DNA of 7,180 nt from an uncultured Collinsella sp. Lineage in GTDB: Bacteria > Actinomycetota > Coriobacteriia > Coriobacteriales > Coriobacteriaceae. The notes below the pieces were generated by a model. That model saw nothing but the letters and a program-made list of their open reading frames with translations, did no database searches and was not told the origin of the DNA. The first letter of the stretch is position 1. Each line of letters starts with the position of its first letter. The translations under genes were made by a program, and so were the position numbers. Below, piece after piece: positions 5,507 through 7,180 of this stretch. Location of the stretch: positions 1 through 7,180 of the forward strand of contig CAUGJN010000095.1 in assembly GCA_959599635.1 (NCBI GenBank), in the 5' to 3' direction.

Positions 5507-5539
5507 AGTAGATTTTTGAGACATGCCTAGAAATCTACT
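5507..5539. repeat. Inverted repeat between the ndk and rpiB terminators
   Basis: AGTAGATTT (5507-5515) is the exact reverse complement of AAATCTACT (5531-5539). The 15-base spacer TTGAGACATGCCTAG can extend the stem imperfectly: T5516 with G5530, T5517 with A5529, G5518 with T5528, G5520 with C5526. It is AT-rich, unlike the two GC-rich terminators flanking it, so it may be a third hairpin shared by both strands or a dispersed palindromic element. Confidence 0.6.
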
Positions 5540-5585
5540 AAAGAGCCCCCGCCTGGAATGTGCGTGCATTCCAGGCGGGGGCTCT
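5540..5585 (-). terminator. Intrinsic terminator of rpiB
   Basis: A 19-pair perfect stem: AGAGCCCCCGCCTGGAATG (5542-5560) against 5567-5585, with a six-base loop. Read on the minus strand it is followed by TT, completing a short T3 with the last stem base. It lies 25 bases past the rpiB stop. The stem is unusually long and perfect for a terminator, and the T tail is short. Confidence 0.8.
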
Positions 5586-5610
5586 CGCTAGCCTATGGCG
5601 TTGTAAGTCT

Positions 5611-6078
5611 TTAGGCCTCGTCGACGACCTTGAGACCGCGGGTCTGGTCGATCTCGTTGAGGAGGTTGACGCGACGCTCGTGGCGGCCGCCCTCGAACTC
5701 GGCGTCGAGCCACTCGTCGACGATCATCTTAGCGAGCTCGGAGCCAACGACGCGGGCGCCAAAGGCGAGCACGTTGGTGTTGTTGTGCATGCGGGAGAGC
5801 TTGGCGCTGAAGGGCTCGGAGCACACGACGGCGCGTACGCCCTCAACCTTGTTGGCAGCCAGGCTGATCCCGACGCCGGTACCGCAGATCAGGATGCCCA
5901 GGTCGACGTCGCCGTTGGCAACGGCCTTACCCACCTTGTAGCCGGCGATGGGGTAGTCAAAGCTCTCGGAGGTGTCGGTGCCAAAGTTCACGACCTCGCA
6001 GCCGCGCTCCTTCAGGTGCTCGGAAATGATGTTCTTGAGCTCGACGGCGGCGTGGTCGTTACCGATACCGATCTTCAT
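5611..6078 (-). CDS. rpiB: Ribose-5-phosphate isomerase B
   Basis: A 155-residue cytosolic enzyme of the RpiB/LacAB family. It interconverts ribose 5-phosphate and ribulose 5-phosphate in the non-oxidative pentose phosphate pathway; some members also act on allose 6-phosphate. It begins MKIGIGNDHAAVELK, with Asp8 and His9 at the substrate phosphate/ring site. The family signature ICGTGVGISLAANK places the catalytic Cys65. RMHNNTNVLAFGARVVG carries His98 and Arg109. The protein closely resembles the E. coli RpiB sequence as I remember it, including the AVVCSEPFSAKLSR stretch. The ATG at 6078 is supported by AGAGAGGA seven bases upstream (minus strand, 6086-6093). Reading through to further upstream starts would add 72 residues unlike the family. 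It is convergent with ndk and divergent from the cysteine desulfidase-like gene. I found no clear promoter in the divergent gap. Confidence 0.96.
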   Translation of the reverse strand: MKIGIGNDHAAVELKNIISEHLKERGCEVVNFGTDTSESFDYPIAGYKVGKAVANGDVDLGILICGTGVGISLAANKVEGVRAVVCSEPFSAKLSRMHNNTNVLAFGARVVGSELAKMIVDEWLDAEFEGGRHERRVNLLNEIDQTRGLKVVDEA

Positions 6079-6110
6079 AGATGGTTCCTCTCTGGTCTGT
6101 GCGGCGCAAA

Positions 6111-6196
6111 TGCTAAAGGTGTTTACCGCGTTCGACTGCATGATAGCGCGACTTTTGTGTAAACGCTCGGGCGTTTTTTGATCAAACGCTTTAGCA
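6111..6196. promoter_or_regulatory. Dyad-rich divergent intergenic region (rpiB / cyuA-like)
   Basis: TGCTAAAG (6111-6118) is the exact reverse complement of CTTTAGCA (6189-6196). Between them GCGTTT (6171-6176) can pair with either of two AAACGC copies (6161-6166 or 6184-6189). The first pairing gives a 6-pair hairpin closed by a TCGG tetraloop and followed by further Ts, so on the plus strand it resembles a small terminator. GTTTAC (6121-6126) also matches GTAAAC (6159-6164) inverted. The repeated half-sites around AAACG recall LacI-family operators, but no single symmetric site is clear. Confidence 0.4.
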
Positions 6197-6254
6197 GGCA
6201 ACAAGACCCGCTTTTCATGAATGAATGCCGCCAGTTTGTGCTTGAGCGCCGTCC

Positions 6255-6278
6255 GCCGGAACCATGGTTGCGGTTTTT
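6255..6278 (+). terminator. Weak terminator-like hairpin upstream of the cyuA-like gene
   Basis: GCCG (6255-6258) pairs with CGGT (6271-6274), and AAC (6260-6262) with GTT (6267-6269), around CATG with one G-G mismatch. T5 follows (6274-6278). It could end a short plus-strand transcript or attenuate the next gene. Small stem, so low confidence. Confidence 0.3.
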
Positions 6279-6295
6279 GATGCATTGTTATCAAA
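6276..6295. promoter_or_regulatory. Possible operator upstream of the cyuA-like gene
   Basis: TTTGAT (6276-6281) and ATCAAA (6290-6295) form a perfect dyad spaced by eight bases, about 55 bases before the start codon. The arms resemble FNR/CRP-type half-sites (TTGAT and ATCAA), but those are normally spaced by four bases. Candidate regulator site only. Confidence 0.3.
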
Positions 6296-6350
6296 TAGAA
6301 GAGCTAATTATTTTTGAGAGACCAGCCCGTTATGCAAGCAGGAGATACCT

Positions 6351-7180
6351 ATGCCTACCGATTCCCTTCGTGATGCCGCGTTTTGCGATGTTTTGAACCG
6401 CGAGCTTGTCTGTGCGCTCGGCTGCACCGAGCCTATTGCCGTTGCCTATGCAGCGGCGTTGGCGAGCCAGACGCTCGGTTGCGAACCCGATCATATGGAC
6501 GTTGCCTGCTCGGGCAACATCATCAAGAACGTTAAGAGCGTGACCGTGCCCAACTCGGGCGGTATGCACGGTATTGAAGCCGCGGCCGTGCTGGGTGCCG
6601 TGGGCGGCGACGCTAAGAGCGCGCTCGAGGTGCTCGAGAGCGTTAACGATGAAGACCGCGCACGCGTGGCCGAGCTCCTCGCCGACGCCGGCTACTGCGA
6701 TGTGTCGCTTGTCGAGGGTGTGCCCAACCTCTACATCAAGGTGACTGCGACGGCCGGGGGCCATACCGCGGTCGTCGAGATTACCGATCACCACACTAAT
6801 GTCACGTGCCATACGCTCGATGGTATTCCGGTATGCGGCAAGTCGGCGGGGGAGTGCGCCGCCTGCGCCGAGCGCGTGGTGGCCGAGCGTGCGGCAGATA
6901 ACGCCGATACGCCCATGTCCATTGATTCCATCATCGACTTTATCGAGGACGGTGACATTGAGGGCGCCCGCGCTGCCGTTGAGCGTCAGATTGAGCTGAA
7001 TGGCGCAATCAGTGCCGAGGGCCTTGCGCACGCTTGGGGCGCCGAGGTGGGCCGTACGCTGCTGGGTGCTCGTGCCGATGACGTCGCCTGCCGTGCCCGT
7101 GCCCGTGCGGCCGCCGGGTCCGACGCCCGCATGAACGGTTGCGCGCTGCCGGTCGCCATTGTGTGCGGCTCGGGCAATCA
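6351..7180 (+). CDS. cyuA: CyuA-type L-cysteine desulfidase / L-serine dehydratase-like protein (3' end missing)
   Basis: The first 276 residues of a protein of the UPF0597/CyuA (YhaM) family, usually about 430 residues; the rest lies beyond the window. Members studied in methanogens and enterobacteria use a [4Fe-4S] cluster to degrade L-cysteine to pyruvate, ammonia and sulfide. Relatives are often annotated as iron-sulfur serine dehydratase alpha-like, so serine is an alternative substrate. Visible hallmarks are LGCTEPIAVAYAAA with Cys25 (a cluster ligand in the family), NVKSVTVPNSGGMHGIEAAA (60-79), and the SDARMNG...GSGNQ stretch at the end of the window. The other expected cluster cysteines would lie downstream. 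The protein seen here is rich in extra Cys (for example 12, 21, 44, 53, 162, 169, 172). The ATG has AGGAGA five bases upstream (6340-6345). It is divergent from rpiB with a 272-base gap. Family assignment is firm; the cysteine substrate is inferred. Confidence 0.88.
   Translation, partial: MPTDSLRDAAFCDVLNRELVCALGCTEPIAVAYAAALASQTLGCEPDHMDVACSGNIIKNVKSVTVPNSGGMHGIEAAAVLGAVGGDAKSALEVLESVNDEDRARVAELLADAGYCDVSLVEGVPNLYIKVTATAGGHTAVVEITDHHTNVTCHTLDGIPVCGKSAGECAACAERVVAERAADNADTPMSIDSIIDFIEDGDIEGARAAVERQIELNGAISAEGLAHAWGAEVGRTLLGARADDVACRARARAAAGSDARMNGCALPVAIVCGSGN

Noticed and set aside
6110..6181. 23-codon plus-strand ORF with two Cys upstream of the cyuA-like gene, as a cysteine leader peptide
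   Set aside because: No ribosome binding site, only two scattered Cys codons, and it overlaps the rpiB upstream region; too weak to call.
6217..6396. Plus-strand ORF from ATG 6217 overlapping the start of the cyuA-like gene
   Set aside because: No ribosome binding site and it runs out of frame through a well-supported start.
1..7180. tRNA, rRNA, CRISPR arrays, transposase genes or defence systems
   Set aside because: Read on both strands; none of the characteristic patterns is present. Only the short inverted-repeat element at 1293-1409 hints at a mobile origin.

Overview
The window looks like chromosomal DNA from a high-GC member of the Coriobacteriia (Actinomycetota), most like Collinsella. 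This rests on codon preference (arginine almost only CGC/CGT in the main genes), AAAGG/GGAG-type ribosome binding sites and protein sequences that read like gut Coriobacteriia. The genus is an inference; no search was possible.

Layout: a minus-strand Cof-type HAD phosphatase (78-905) is followed by a 553-base gap and then argG (1459-2685, plus). A 233-base gap with two hairpins leads to an unrecognised 56-codon small ORF (2919-3089), then argH (3208-4638). A terminator and a structured-looking gap precede ndk (5023-5427). Convergent terminators separate ndk from minus-strand rpiB (5611-6078). Divergent from rpiB, a CyuA-type L-cysteine desulfidase / serine dehydratase-like gene begins at 6351 and runs off the window end.

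argG and argH encode the last two steps of arginine synthesis (citrulline + aspartate to argininosuccinate, then to arginine + fumarate). They are neighbours but not a tight operon. ndk balances nucleoside triphosphates, rpiB interconverts pentose phosphates, and the last gene would release sulfide, ammonia and pyruvate from cysteine. These three share no obvious pathway with the arginine pair.

The most interesting part is the argG leader. After a plausible promoter (1049-1076) comes a 24-codon ORF (1180-1254) with a strong ribosome binding site, 6 arginines in its last 10 residues, and three consecutive CGA codons just before the stop. CGA is absent from argG, argH and ndk. The ORF is followed by competing hairpins and a terminator-like stem with a T5 run (1319-1364). 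This is the architecture of an arginine-sensing, ribosome-mediated attenuator. The terminator-like stem sits inside a 117-base element bounded by near-perfect 17-base inverted repeats (1293-1309 and 1393-1409), which could be a three-way-junction RNA or a small MITE-like insertion.
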